From: Sphingomonas sp. PR090111-T3T-6A
GTDB lineage: Bacteria > Pseudomonadota > Alphaproteobacteria > Sphingomonadales > Sphingomonadaceae
DNA length: 64,000 nt
Reading direction: 5' to 3'
Assembly (NCBI RefSeq): GCF_000383095.1
Contig: NZ_AORL01000025.1
Coordinates: 1 to 64,000 of the forward strand
Numbering within the stretch: the stretch's first letter is position 1; each line of letters starts with the position of its first letter. Under the pieces are notes generated by a model that did no database searches, was not told the DNA's origin, and saw only the letters and a program-made list of their open reading frames with translations. The translations under genes were made by a program, and so were the position numbers. Below, one piece after another: positions 1-8,702 of this stretch.

Positions 1-83
1 AAGTCCTTTCCCGATTCAGCCCTAAAATCTCGGTGAGGACCATCCACGAGTATTCACATTGCGGCGGTAAGGGGTGGCTAAAA

Positions 84-464
84 TTAGCCTCCAAAAAGAG
101 CTTCGATCTCTTCATTTCGTAAGCGGTCGGCTTCGGCCGTCAGCGCACGTCGCAGCAGGCGCCAATTACGGGGGTCATCGAAACGTAAGGCTTCACGCGG
201 AGTTTTGCCACGAAACACTAACTGAGACGTGTTCATCCACGCGTTGAGGTGGTGACCATGGTGGCGCTGGATGGCTGTTGCCAAGGCGCACAACAGCCGA
301 TGATCGCCGCTTCCCCATTGCGTCTCGCTTATTGCTGAACCGAGGTCCGCCTCCATAAGCGCAATCCAAGCGCGCGTTAGGCTGTGGGACGCTTGGGGCG
401 CATTCATCCCTTGGATCTTTCGAGCAGGCCGATGAGTCGCGCCGAGTTCGTTGGGGCCAATCAA
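84..464 (-). CDS. Small MbcA/ParS-like (DUF2384-like) protein
   Basis: A 126-aa basic protein of unknown function. Its C-terminal half, with the pattern NAWMNTSQLVFRGKTPREAL, resembles the toxin-binding domain of Xre/MbcA/ParS antitoxins (a W-x-N stretch followed by FxGkxPxeaL). This is recognition by eye only. The first possible start is a TTG whose TTGA overlaps the stop of the upstream gene, suggesting coupling; an internal ATG 19 codons later is an alternative, but its purine-rich stretch lies too close. It is last in the leftward transposition operon. An antitoxin role for the preceding Abi_C-like gene is possible but unproven. Confidence 0.55.
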   Translation of the reverse strand: MIGPNELGATHRPARKIQGMNAPQASHSLTRAWIALMEADLGSAISETQWGSGDHRLLCALATAIQRHHGHHLNAWMNTSQLVFRGKTPREALRFDDPRNWRLLRRALTAEADRLRNEEIEALFGG

Positions 465-1348
465 CGTGAGCTAAATGGCCATCCAGCTTGCGGCTGGGCC
501 GTTATAGCTGATCTCTGGCCTCTTTCCGAGTGTTCAGCGAGAAGGTAGTTAATGTAGCTCCTTGTGAGATTGCAGTAGAGTTGGGCTTCGTGCAGCGACG
601 GCGAGATGCCTCCCGCGAGGTGCGTGCCATGTCGCACACCTCCACCAGTCGGTGACGAAAGATAGCCATGCATCTTGAACATCCACCCGAGGGCCTCTGC
701 GAGCGCGGTGCCCCGATTATATTTGCGGAGGTCGCGCACGATCTCGTTGAAATATTTCCCTTCAACCGTTCCAGTGCCACTCTCGTTTCCTTGAAATGCC
801 GTTGAAACGGTCTCGAGTAACCAGAGAATTTCTTGAACCGCTTGACGAGGCTGTCGCTCGTGCAGGAATCGATCCGCCTGGTTTAGCGAGACTTGGATAA
901 GATCGATCGCGCGCTCACCGATCGATTTCTCCGGGGTTTTGACGGCGATCGGAGCATGCAAACTGCGTGGCAGCAGCTCCGGGGGACGCACTTCATAGGG
1001 AAGTTTGTGTTCCGATAGGATGCGGTTGACGACATCCGCATCGGGCAGCCCGATCGTAGGATACTCGGCTCGAACCTGTTCACACCCCGCCCAGAACGCA
1101 CTGATGAAAACTGCGGCATTACCGGATGCGGCAAACATGCCGTCGCGAAGGTCGCCTGCGGCCCAGCTTTCGCTCGAACTGTACGAGCGGGCTCCATTGA
1201 ATTTGGCTTTGAACAGCTCGAAAATATTCCACGCCGATGCGCTCTGTGCGGCGATCGCAAGCACAAGCTCGTTGAAGGCGGCCACTGCCGCCGGTTCCAT
1301 CGAGCCTGGCGAACCATATCGCCATTGCGTCGGCATCGTCAGACTCAC
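461..1348 (-). CDS. Abi_C/HEPN-like hypothetical protein
   Basis: A 295-aa soluble protein lying 76 bases downstream of tniQ on the same strand. Residues about 135-275 are helical and end in a stretch with FNEIVRDLRKYNRG, a Gly-rich GGGVRHG and a helix ending in YINYLL. This is reminiscent of the abortive-infection C-terminal domain (Abi_C, HEPN-like), in which a basic residue followed by HG precedes the last helix. The canonical R-x4-6-H RNase motif is not clear, so catalytic activity should not be assumed. It overlaps the next small gene by four bases. ATGs at codons 5 and 17 are alternative starts. Confidence 0.5.
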   Translation of the reverse strand: MSLTMPTQWRYGSPGSMEPAAVAAFNELVLAIAAQSASAWNIFELFKAKFNGARSYSSSESWAAGDLRDGMFAASGNAAVFISAFWAGCEQVRAEYPTIGLPDADVVNRILSEHKLPYEVRPPELLPRSLHAPIAVKTPEKSIGERAIDLIQVSLNQADRFLHERQPRQAVQEILWLLETVSTAFQGNESGTGTVEGKYFNEIVRDLRKYNRGTALAEALGWMFKMHGYLSSPTGGGVRHGTHLAGGISPSLHEAQLYCNLTRSYINYLLAEHSERGQRSAITAQPQAGWPFSSR

Positions 1349-1424
1349 AGTCGCATACCTTCATCGAGCCACGTCAGTCCGGACACGTTACGGTCGACCC
1401 GTGGAGAGCGGCAACCCCCGCCCG

Positions 1425-3275
1425 TCAGCCGAAATACTGTTCGGTCGCTCCGCGATCAAAACCAAAGCTCAGTGGTTGAAGGTGGCGTCGCAGCTGGCTC
1501 GCTCTGAAGTTCTCCCCTCGGAACCACCGGACCCCAATTTCGGTGGAAGATATTATGCGTTGAGCCCTTCCGAGGACGGATTTGAGATCGTGATCGGTGG
1601 AGGTCGGAAGTGGAACGAGATCGCGGGCACGGATGGCCCGTTGCATGCCCACAGGGGTCAGGTTCAGGACCCCTTCTACCTCCTGGCGGAGCAGCCTCTT
1701 TGAAAATGCGAAATCCGGATAGTCTCCCTCGTCGAAGGTCAATTTCCTCAGCCGCTCGACGTCCGCCAAGCGAATGCTCGCATTCTGGGCGAACTGGCCC
1801 GGCCTCTCACGGACCGTAAAAGCAATCTCCCCGGCGGCCAGCGCACCCAGCGCCGGCCCCCAGGGCTTCAGCCGCCCGCCTATACATGTCATCGCGCGGG
1901 CGAGCGCGATCGTGGGTTCGGAAGTGCCGAATGTGATGGCCCGAGAGCGCAGTCTGGCCATAAAGGCGTCGGCGGATCTCTGTGACACGTGAAGACGCGG
2001 GTACGTAATCTTCACGGCGAGATGATCGAGCTCTTCGATTTCCTTTAGGCAGATGAGCTGCTCGACCGCGTAGCCGGTGGCACCCAGTTGGTGTGACAGC
2101 GCGTCGAACGGGAGGCGGTCATCGAACAGCTTTCGGATGAACGTCACTTCGTGCCGGTCGTAAACTGCGAATATCTTTGACTTGGTGTCAGACCGACCAC
2201 TCGTCGTCAGAACTCCGGCCCGGACCAGTTTCGGTATCGCGTTGCACTTTATTCCCAAATTCACGACCTCCCCGGCCGTAATTTTGGCACTGTCCAGGTC
2301 TCGCCGAATTTCCAACGCCGAAAGTTGACGCGATGGGAGGGCGTTGCGCCAAGCTCGCCGTATTTCTGACGGTACGAACTCTCCGCTCAATTTGGTACGA
2401 AGCCGGGCCATAAACCTGTCGAAGCGAGCGGCATCCGATGCGGTCGCCAGCGAAGCGAGCTGATGTCTCAGCGAGCAGGGCCAATCCCGGAGCAGGCTTC
2501 CTCCCAGATCCAGAACCTTCACAATTGACGCAGGAAGAAGCTGCTTGTGGCCCGTTCTTCTAGGGAGATTGGCTAGCAAGGATCCCGCTCCCCATCCGAG
2601 CTCAAAGATTTCGCCGCAATTCATCTCTCGCAGGGGTTCAGGGAGCGACATCATGGCCGTGCCTCGGGCCGCGGAATTGGGTGCAAGGAGGTTGGCCATA
2701 AGGCCCGCATTCGGGCGTTGGGCCCGCTCCACCAGCGAAGCGCAGGCATTGCGAAGATCAAACTCGCAGGCACAAGCAGTCATCCCGCTGGCCATGTACC
2801 AGCTGAGATTCCTCCCGCATTGAGGGCAGCTATCCAATAGATATTCCCACGTTTCGGTGCAGAACGGCACCAGGGCGTGGGCCCAGAGCGATCGGTGATA
2901 GGCGTTGATCCGTAATGCCGCCGGCGAAAATCGACGGCGTTTCAAGACGATGTCGGATTCGCTCACGCGCGCTCCGAAGAAGTCGGCTCGCAATTGTCCT
3001 TTAGCTATCAGCGGATGGGTCAGTCTCCGCAGGCTGCCCGGATGCTGCCCGAGGATATATTCGAGCTTCGGGAGACAGGTCTCGTGGTGGACGGAATTGG
3101 CGTAGCTATAGACCGTCGGATAGCCGGCAGCGGTCCAAATGAGCGAGGTATTTCCGTGCATGTTCTCGGATGCGGCGCGGAAGATCAGGCCGACCAGACT
3201 TTCGTCCGGAAAGGGAGCGATCGGAAGACGGATTCTCGGCAATCCCTCAAAGGATTGTGAGCGCAGCATATTCAT
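1425..3275 (-). CDS. tniQ: TniQ/TnsD-like target-selection protein
   Basis: A 616-aa protein with an N-terminal TniQ domain: LPIAPFPDESLVGLIFRAA is the family signature, with the usual P-x-x-x-E-S-L-x-G pattern. A zinc-binding cluster follows (SCPQCGRNLSW, then TACACEF). TniQ/TnsD proteins bridge the AAA+ regulator and the chosen target DNA in Tn7- and Tn5053-type transposition. At this length it is closer to TnsD than to short TniQ proteins, so it may have a long DNA-binding tail with site specificity. The ATG was chosen because its ATGA overlaps the tniB stop; the frame stays open upstream, but that sequence is inside tniB and is not protein-like. Confidence 0.88.
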   Translation of the reverse strand: MNMLRSQSFEGLPRIRLPIAPFPDESLVGLIFRAASENMHGNTSLIWTAAGYPTVYSYANSVHHETCLPKLEYILGQHPGSLRRLTHPLIAKGQLRADFFGARVSESDIVLKRRRFSPAALRINAYHRSLWAHALVPFCTETWEYLLDSCPQCGRNLSWYMASGMTACACEFDLRNACASLVERAQRPNAGLMANLLAPNSAARGTAMMSLPEPLREMNCGEIFELGWGAGSLLANLPRRTGHKQLLPASIVKVLDLGGSLLRDWPCSLRHQLASLATASDAARFDRFMARLRTKLSGEFVPSEIRRAWRNALPSRQLSALEIRRDLDSAKITAGEVVNLGIKCNAIPKLVRAGVLTTSGRSDTKSKIFAVYDRHEVTFIRKLFDDRLPFDALSHQLGATGYAVEQLICLKEIEELDHLAVKITYPRLHVSQRSADAFMARLRSRAITFGTSEPTIALARAMTCIGGRLKPWGPALGALAAGEIAFTVRERPGQFAQNASIRLADVERLRKLTFDEGDYPDFAFSKRLLRQEVEGVLNLTPVGMQRAIRARDLVPLPTSTDHDLKSVLGRAQRIISSTEIGVRWFRGENFRASQLRRHLQPLSFGFDRGATEQYFG

Positions 3276-4264
3276 TTTGCGCTCCTCAGACCGTCCTGGA
3301 ATGGATTGTAATCGATGAAGGCCTGCGCCATTGCCCACCGAACGGTGGCTTCGGACAGGTCGAAAAGCTCGATCCTTTCTGCCTCGCGTCGGATCGCGAT
3401 TTCGAGCGCGGCACCAATCAGATTGACGGCACGGCCGATCACCCCTTCGGAGATCGCGAACAGGCATTTGACGATGCGAATGTCGTCGAGCTGGGACAGA
3501 GATTGCAGGATCCCCCTTTCGACCAGTTCACTGTCAAGCCGGCGAAGAAATTGCCGGAATATCGTCCGATCGGTGCCTGACTTGATATCGAGCGGATCGA
3601 GGTCACATGGCGGCACGAGCCGGTTGGAAAGCTGCTTGTTACGCTGAAACATCTCGAGCGCGTCGTTCGTCCCGATGAAGATGACGGGAACGACGCCATC
3701 GTCGAGAAAGCGCTTGAGCGTGTCGGTGACGTCGTTGCGCTCGGAGCTACGAAAATTCAGATGCTGGACCTCATCGATGAAGAGCAACTGCACGCCGAGT
3801 ACCCGCAAGAGCATGTAGGCACGCTTTTTCAGTGTATCCTCCGTTCCCCGGTCATAGAAATCGTCCCCGAGTTCCCGCAGGATTCCGGAAAACAGCCTTT
3901 TGGACGTGCACGCTCGTTCAAGGGCGACGATCACGACGGGGCGCGACCCTGCCGGATGTTCCTGTCGAGCCTCTATGACGCGCTGATATTGGCGCGCCAG
4001 CGATGTCTTTCCGCTACCGGTAGGGGCCAACGAGCGCCCGCCCTGCTGATGCTGCCCCGGGGTAGCAAGGGCGGTCAGGCGTAACTCTTCGGCCATGTGC
4101 ATGACGGCATGGTCGCGCGGCATGGTGATGTAGATGCCTCGATAGCGCTTCTTCGCTTCAACCACCCGATTGGCGGTGTCGGGCGATAGGGTCGGGCTGT
4201 TGCGGCCAGCCACGGGTAAAAAATCGTCGCGGGTGAACCAAGCCGAGGAAGTGATGCCGCTCAT
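3272..4264 (-). CDS. tniB: TniB/TnsC-type AAA+ transposition ATPase
   Basis: A 330-aa AAA+ protein with Walker A PTGSGKT at about residues 81-87 and Walker B LLFIDEVQHL at about 160-169. An IFIGT stretch at the sensor-1 position and the NRLVPPCDLDPL segment follow, all typical of the TniB/TnsC family. These ATPases polymerise on target DNA, recruit the transposase and confer target immunity. The gene overlaps tniA upstream and tniQ downstream by four bases each (ATGA), so the three are very probably translationally coupled. No sign of degeneration is seen. Confidence 0.92.
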   Translation of the reverse strand: MSGITSSAWFTRDDFLPVAGRNSPTLSPDTANRVVEAKKRYRGIYITMPRDHAVMHMAEELRLTALATPGQHQQGGRSLAPTGSGKTSLARQYQRVIEARQEHPAGSRPVVIVALERACTSKRLFSGILRELGDDFYDRGTEDTLKKRAYMLLRVLGVQLLFIDEVQHLNFRSSERNDVTDTLKRFLDDGVVPVIFIGTNDALEMFQRNKQLSNRLVPPCDLDPLDIKSGTDRTIFRQFLRRLDSELVERGILQSLSQLDDIRIVKCLFAISEGVIGRAVNLIGAALEIAIRREAERIELFDLSEATVRWAMAQAFIDYNPFQDGLRSAK

Positions 4265-6516
4265 CGATATTCCTCCCAGTCGGTGCCATCGATTTCGGCG
4301 GACCAGTCGTCGTCGGGACTGGCGGGAGCCTGATCGATCTCGGTGAGGGGGGATGGTACCGAAGCTGGTTTGGCCCCGATCGGCGGGCGCGTGAACTCGA
4401 CCTCCGCGTCCAAGCGCTGGGTAGCCGCTAGTTCGGCCTCGAGATGGGTAGCGGGTGCCATGCCGTCGTGGCGGGCTGGTGCGATTGCGTGGACGACCTC
4501 GCTACCCCCGAGACGCTGGACGACGGGCGATTGGAGCATTCGCGCGATGGCTCGCTTCTCGCGTGCGGCCATGTCGGGCGCGAGATCGCGGATTCTCGTC
4601 AAAAGCGCATCGCGAGCCTTGGCGCGCTCCAACGGCGTATTGAATTCCAAATTCTCGCGTTTCGCCCAATCTTGATGTTGCTGATGCTGCCACAGCGAAA
4701 TTCCATTCATGTCCGGATCGGAGCATGGAAGCGCTACGTAGCGACGGGTCTTGCGGTTCCAGACGCGGATTTCGCCCAGATCGGACGGGTCATATTTGAC
4801 CTTTGCGTAGACGCGTGGCTTGCCGAGGCGTGGACGGACCGGTTCGTCACCGACGAGATCGTCGAGGAGCTGCCGGACAGCGGCAGGTTCGCCAAAGCGG
4901 AGGCCCCAGCGCCGCACTCCATTCCGATCCAGACGCACGCTAGCGATCGTTTCGCCCCAGACGGCGTCGAGTTCACCGGGATCCACGAACGGGATGGGAT
5001 ATTCCTGAAGCGATCGGTTCCAGGCCCGAAGTGGCTGCATCCCGATCCCGGAATGTGGCTCTATGTGATAAAAGCAGATCGCATCCTCGAGCACGCTGTT
5101 GAGCTCGCTCAACGTCAGGCAGGCATATTTCTCAGGATCATACCCAGCCTCCCGCATGAGGTCGGGGCGGTATGTCGCACCAGGAAGCTTCTGGATCACA
5201 TAGGTTTTGATCGTGAGAATCACGCGCTCGACGATGGCCTTGTCCTGCGGGCAATCGACGCGGCAGATGCGCAGGGACGCACCCATATCCGCAAGGCTGT
5301 CCTGCGTGCTGGCTGCGACATAGGTGGTGCCATTATCGGCGGAGAGAGAGGAGGGCAGACCCGCAATGTGGGCCAGGGATGGGTAGCGATCCCGATAGTC
5401 TGGACTGCGTATGATCTTGGGGGCGACAGCCTTTTTGAGCGTATGGCGCAGGGTCTCTGCCGACGGCGGCGTGAAACTGACATGAGCCGCCAGGATCGCT
5501 CGCGAATAGAGATCGACCATGATCGTTAGATACGGCCGAGCTGCAATGAAGCCTTTGCCGGTATCGACGACACACAAACCGTCTAGGGGAGTGTCGTCGA
5601 TGATGACGTATTGAAGTATTCTCGTGGCTCGTGTGCCTAGGCCAGCACCGTCATAGCGCTTGCGAGCATATTTCTCGCCATATTTCGCGGCGATCGTGTC
5701 TCTGCACTCGATACGACGAATGGCGCGGCGGAGCGTTTCCTTTGAGGGCGTAGGCAGATCTTGTGCCGCAGGATCGATCTCCTTCCGGCGAGCGTTCGCT
5801 GCGGCAACGTCAAGGGTCAGCTTGGCGTGGCAGTCTGCGATCGAGGTTCCGCGCTCGGCATAGTAGAGCACCGCGGCCGACAACAGGTATTCGCGAATTT
5901 CCTCGGGGAGACGAGGGCAGCGCTTTACGCGTCCGGTTGCGGACATCATGTCGACCAGCCTGGGTTCGTCGGGTGCGTCGGAGAGCCAGCCGCGCGCGGT
6001 ATAGGCGCTTGGCTTCGGACCAAATGTCTGTCGGGCCTCATCCGTCCAGATGAGGGCGAGATTGGCGGCAACCGCGTTGTCGCTGCGAGCAGTGTTGAGC
6101 TCTCTCAGTTGGTTGACGGTCCACAGCTTCTTGCGGGCAAGAGGGTCCTTGGCGTGGATGGTCTCCGCGTCGAGTTCGCCAGAACGAACAGCGTGCAGCT
6201 TGTTCGTGCCGATCGCCCCATAGGGAACGCGGAGCTTGCGTTCGAATAGGCTCTGACGGAACCAATGCCAGTCTGGAGCGACAGGTTCTCCTGTGGCGGG
6301 ATGGACCGGGTGAAAACGTGTGCCCTTTCGTGGCCCCTCACTGACGTCGATGAGCGACAGGAGACCATCGCCGAGTTCACCCTCGAACCGGAGGTGTTGA
6401 TCCAGATAGATGAACAGCTGGCCTGGCTTGACGATATAGCGCGGAGTGGGGTCCATTTTGATTTCCATGCAAACGGGGCGAGCGCCGTCGCATCGCGGTA
6501 TCGACACCGCGATCAT
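4261..6516 (-). CDS. tniA: TniA/TnsB-type DDE transposase
   Basis: A 751-aa protein of the usual TnsB/TniA size. Helix-turn-helix segments occupy roughly residues 125-290. The RNase-H-fold core has a complete triad: Asp in YVIIDDTP (about 307), Asp in SADNGTTY (about 394) and Glu in CPQDKAIVERV (about 430), with 35 residues between the last two. A Mu-type C-terminal beta-barrel region follows. It joins the 3' ends of the element to target DNA. The intact triad argues for an active enzyme. The first ATG is taken; ATGs at codons 17 and 21 are equally possible because none has a clear ribosome-binding site. Confidence 0.93.
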   Translation of the reverse strand: MIAVSIPRCDGARPVCMEIKMDPTPRYIVKPGQLFIYLDQHLRFEGELGDGLLSLIDVSEGPRKGTRFHPVHPATGEPVAPDWHWFRQSLFERKLRVPYGAIGTNKLHAVRSGELDAETIHAKDPLARKKLWTVNQLRELNTARSDNAVAANLALIWTDEARQTFGPKPSAYTARGWLSDAPDEPRLVDMMSATGRVKRCPRLPEEIREYLLSAAVLYYAERGTSIADCHAKLTLDVAAANARRKEIDPAAQDLPTPSKETLRRAIRRIECRDTIAAKYGEKYARKRYDGAGLGTRATRILQYVIIDDTPLDGLCVVDTGKGFIAARPYLTIMVDLYSRAILAAHVSFTPPSAETLRHTLKKAVAPKIIRSPDYRDRYPSLAHIAGLPSSLSADNGTTYVAASTQDSLADMGASLRICRVDCPQDKAIVERVILTIKTYVIQKLPGATYRPDLMREAGYDPEKYACLTLSELNSVLEDAICFYHIEPHSGIGMQPLRAWNRSLQEYPIPFVDPGELDAVWGETIASVRLDRNGVRRWGLRFGEPAAVRQLLDDLVGDEPVRPRLGKPRVYAKVKYDPSDLGEIRVWNRKTRRYVALPCSDPDMNGISLWQHQQHQDWAKRENLEFNTPLERAKARDALLTRIRDLAPDMAAREKRAIARMLQSPVVQRLGGSEVVHAIAPARHDGMAPATHLEAELAATQRLDAEVEFTRPPIGAKPASVPSPLTEIDQAPASPDDDWSAEIDGTDWEEYR

Positions 6517-6551
6517 CAGGCTGAAGGTGGTCAGGGAGCCGCGGAGCGGCG

Positions 6552-7376
6552 TTAGACGAAGCGCAGCTTCGGCAAGGAGCCGGCGATGGGCTTCACCGCA
6601 CGGACGATGCTGTCCCGGTTGATGCGCCGAGTGAGATCGATGGCCAGCAAGCCCCTCACCATCATCGAACAGATGATGCCAAGCCCCCGGACGGGGTCAG
6701 CCTCAAGCAGGCGGGCAAGCTCTCCAATCGTCGACACGCCATCACTGTCGGCGAGATGGTGTGCGGCAATCTGTGCATGCCGTTCGGTGACGATCACGAA
6801 CCGATAGGTTTGGATCAGATCGATGGCCTCGACCTCCGTCCGGTCCATCAGTTCGTCACGCAAGACAAGCCGATAGCGAAGGTCGGCTGCTTCGCAGAAT
6901 TCGAGAGCGAGAGCTTTGCGCGCCAGCGCGCGTTCGGTCGTCGCTGCCCGAACGTCGCACTTGCCCTCAACCAGTTCGCGAACTCCGGACCGCAGGAGGC
7001 GGATCTGATCAACGATGTAGGTGATGGGGCCGCTGTCGGTAATGCCTTCCAGCCGAAAGGGTTGGTTCTGATAGTCAAGGATCTCGGGGTCGACCTCGCA
7101 GCGCAGCGTCCATAGATCCTCCGTCCGGCCCTCGACAGGCTGTGAACGGCGCGTTTTCGCCGACGGGTATGACGCGGTTCCAATCCATGAACGGCCGGTG
7201 ATGATTTGGCGCAAGGCACCGCCATCGGGAGCCGAAACAACCCGGATGGTCCGGCGGTCGGAGGTCAGGATGGCCGAACGAGGATCGCGATAGTCGGCAG
7301 CCGAAGCCATTTGCTGACGTCGTTGCAGCCTGCGTGGCGTTGGCTTTGGCTTGGGCAGGGGGATTTTGCGGGCCAT
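6552..7376 (-). CDS. TnsA-like 5'-strand endonuclease of the Tn7-like element
   Basis: A 274-aa protein. The stretch DPEILDYQNQPFRL, then YIVDQ, then LVEGK matches the TnsA nuclease core, with Asp at about 123 and an E-x-K at about 137-139 as putative metal-binding residues. In Tn7, TnsA cuts the 5' strands so that transposition is cut-and-paste. Its presence separates this element from Tn5053/Tn402, which have only TniA/B/Q. It lies 35 bases before tniA on the same strand. The start chosen has GGAG upstream; an earlier in-frame ATG lies 11 codons upstream. A regulatory role after loss of activity cannot be excluded. Confidence 0.68.
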   Translation of the reverse strand: MARKIPLPKPKPTPRRLQRRQQMASAADYRDPRSAILTSDRRTIRVVSAPDGGALRQIITGRSWIGTASYPSAKTRRSQPVEGRTEDLWTLRCEVDPEILDYQNQPFRLEGITDSGPITYIVDQIRLLRSGVRELVEGKCDVRAATTERALARKALALEFCEAADLRYRLVLRDELMDRTEVEAIDLIQTYRFVIVTERHAQIAAHHLADSDGVSTIGELARLLEADPVRGLGIICSMMVRGLLAIDLTRRINRDSIVRAVKPIAGSLPKLRFV

Positions 7377-7464
7377 CTCGGACGTCTCCACATTTGCGGC
7401 GAGACCCATTTAGGATCGGGCTATGCGGAAGACAAGTACACCGCGAAAGATCATAATACTCTGC

Positions 7465-7497
7465 TTGAGACGTCACCTCTATCTAGATATAGAGGTG
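7465..7497 (+). promoter_or_regulatory. Promoter overlapping a perfect 9-6-9 palindrome, possibly leaderless
   Basis: TTGAGA (7465-7470) and TATAGA (7488-7493) are separated by 17 bases. A perfect inverted repeat, CACCTCTAT and ATAGAGGTG with a 6-base spacer, runs 7474-7497 over the -10 box. Transcription would start at about 7500, the first base of the ATG of the rightward gene. The site looks like an operator for a dimeric repressor. GAGACGTC at 7467-7474 recurs inverted at 7381-7388, on the tnsA side of this divergent region. Confidence 0.6.
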
Positions 7498-7499
7498 CC

Positions 7500-8657
7500 A
7501 TGAGCGTGGCTGGCGGGCCGCTCCTAGAAGGAGCGGAAAATGGAGAAAAAAATCTTGAGCGGGCATGGCCGGATGGCCTGTCCATGGCCGATCGTGTCCT
7601 GTGGGACACACTTCCATCGGATCGACGTGACGCCGCCATGCGACGTCTCACGGCCATTCTCGATTATGAAGATCGCACCGACGACACGCCGGATCTTGCC
7701 GCCTGTGCTAAGGCCGCCGGGGTCGCAAAAGTGACATTTTATCAACTGCTTGCCGCTTGGCGAAGGCATCGCAGCATTGCGGTTGTCGTGCCATTTGGCC
7801 GGAGCATGACTCCGCAAGGTGCCCGGATCGCAAATCTGAGAGAGGTGCGGACGGCAATTGGACGGCTCTTGGCGGAGAACCCCGAACATTCCGACGAGGC
7901 GATCGCGAGGATGGCCAAGCGCACTCTTTCGGACGGACCCGGAATCACGACGCTCCGCAAACTGGTGCGTGAGCGTCGGATCGAGGAAAAGCGAGATTTG
8001 AGCGCGTTCGGGACAGCGCTTCTCATCGATCATGTCGCAACCGACATGCGACTGGCGATGGACGGCAGAAGCGAACAGGCGGTCGCATGTTTGGTCGTCG
8101 ACGCCGGCACCGGGCTCATATTGGGCGGGCGGTGCGGACCATGGGACGATCAATGGGCCATTCGTCTGTTATCGGTGATTGCGGCTCGCGATCTTCTTGA
8201 AGGCGGCGGGGCGGAGGCCGGCTCGACACGAGCTGGGCTGGAAACCACGATCGTGGTCGGGCCGGGATTCGACCCCAAGGAGAGGATCGCTGACGAGGCG
8301 CTCGCGGAAACGCCTATCGCAGAGGTGATCGCGGAGGGCGACAGGCGCTTCGGCGCGCGTGTTCTGCGGATTCTTGGCCGTCGGATTGGCCATATACGTT
8401 TGCTGCCGCGCCTTACGGCAAAGGGTGAGGCGCCTACGACTGCCTTTGCCACGCGTCAGGCGGTAGCTACGCGCCCGAAGTCTCTGGAGGAAGCAGACGC
8501 GCATTTTGGAGCTGAAATCGCGCGGCACAATGCCGCGTTGCTTGGGCCGGAAAGCCTTCCGAAGCTGGCTGCGGAGCACGCATCTCGTGCCGGCGCGCTG
8601 TTGCAGGTTCTGGATGAACTCCAAGCATACTGGCGGGGCGTTTACGAGAACCGTTAG
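7500..8657 (+). CDS. Degenerate TnsB-fold (HTH plus RNase-H-like) protein A
   Basis: A 385-aa protein transcribed away from tnsA. An HTH (ACAKAAGVAKVTFYQLLAAW) is followed by a second helical segment ending in TTLRKLVRERR. Then comes a beta-rich region starting DLSAFGTALLIDHVATDM, laid out like the RNase-H core of TniA/TnsB transposases, but the second Asp and the Glu of the triad are not recognisable. It shares this layout, including the H-x3-D-M element, with the convergent gene ending at 8703. A non-catalytic DNA-binding accessory or regulator of the transposon is the best guess. The ATG was chosen from the promoter position; no ribosome-binding site is seen. Confidence 0.6.
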   Translation: MSVAGGPLLEGAENGEKNLERAWPDGLSMADRVLWDTLPSDRRDAAMRRLTAILDYEDRTDDTPDLAACAKAAGVAKVTFYQLLAAWRRHRSIAVVVPFGRSMTPQGARIANLREVRTAIGRLLAENPEHSDEAIARMAKRTLSDGPGITTLRKLVRERRIEEKRDLSAFGTALLIDHVATDMRLAMDGRSEQAVACLVVDAGTGLILGGRCGPWDDQWAIRLLSVIAARDLLEGGGAEAGSTRAGLETTIVVGPGFDPKERIADEALAETPIAEVIAEGDRRFGARVLRILGRRIGHIRLLPRLTAKGEAPTTAFATRQAVATRPKSLEEADAHFGAEIARHNAALLGPESLPKLAAEHASRAGALLQVLDELQAYWRGVYENR

Positions 8658-8669
8658 GCGAGGAAAGAA

Positions 8670-8692
8670 GGCGGGGCGTCGGATGCCCCGCC
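8670..8692. terminator. Bidirectional hairpin between convergent genes
   Basis: GGCGGGGC and GCCCCGCC pair around a 7-base loop in the 45 bases between the two convergent stop codons. There is no clear T-run on either side, so it is a terminator-like hairpin rather than a classic intrinsic terminator. Confidence 0.5.
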
Positions 8693-8702
8693 TCCGTTGC
8701 GA

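Noticed and set aside
3276-3467. 64-codon N-terminal extension of TniQ
   Set aside because: Lies inside tniB in another frame, is Arg-rich and not protein-like; the ATGA overlap gives a better start.
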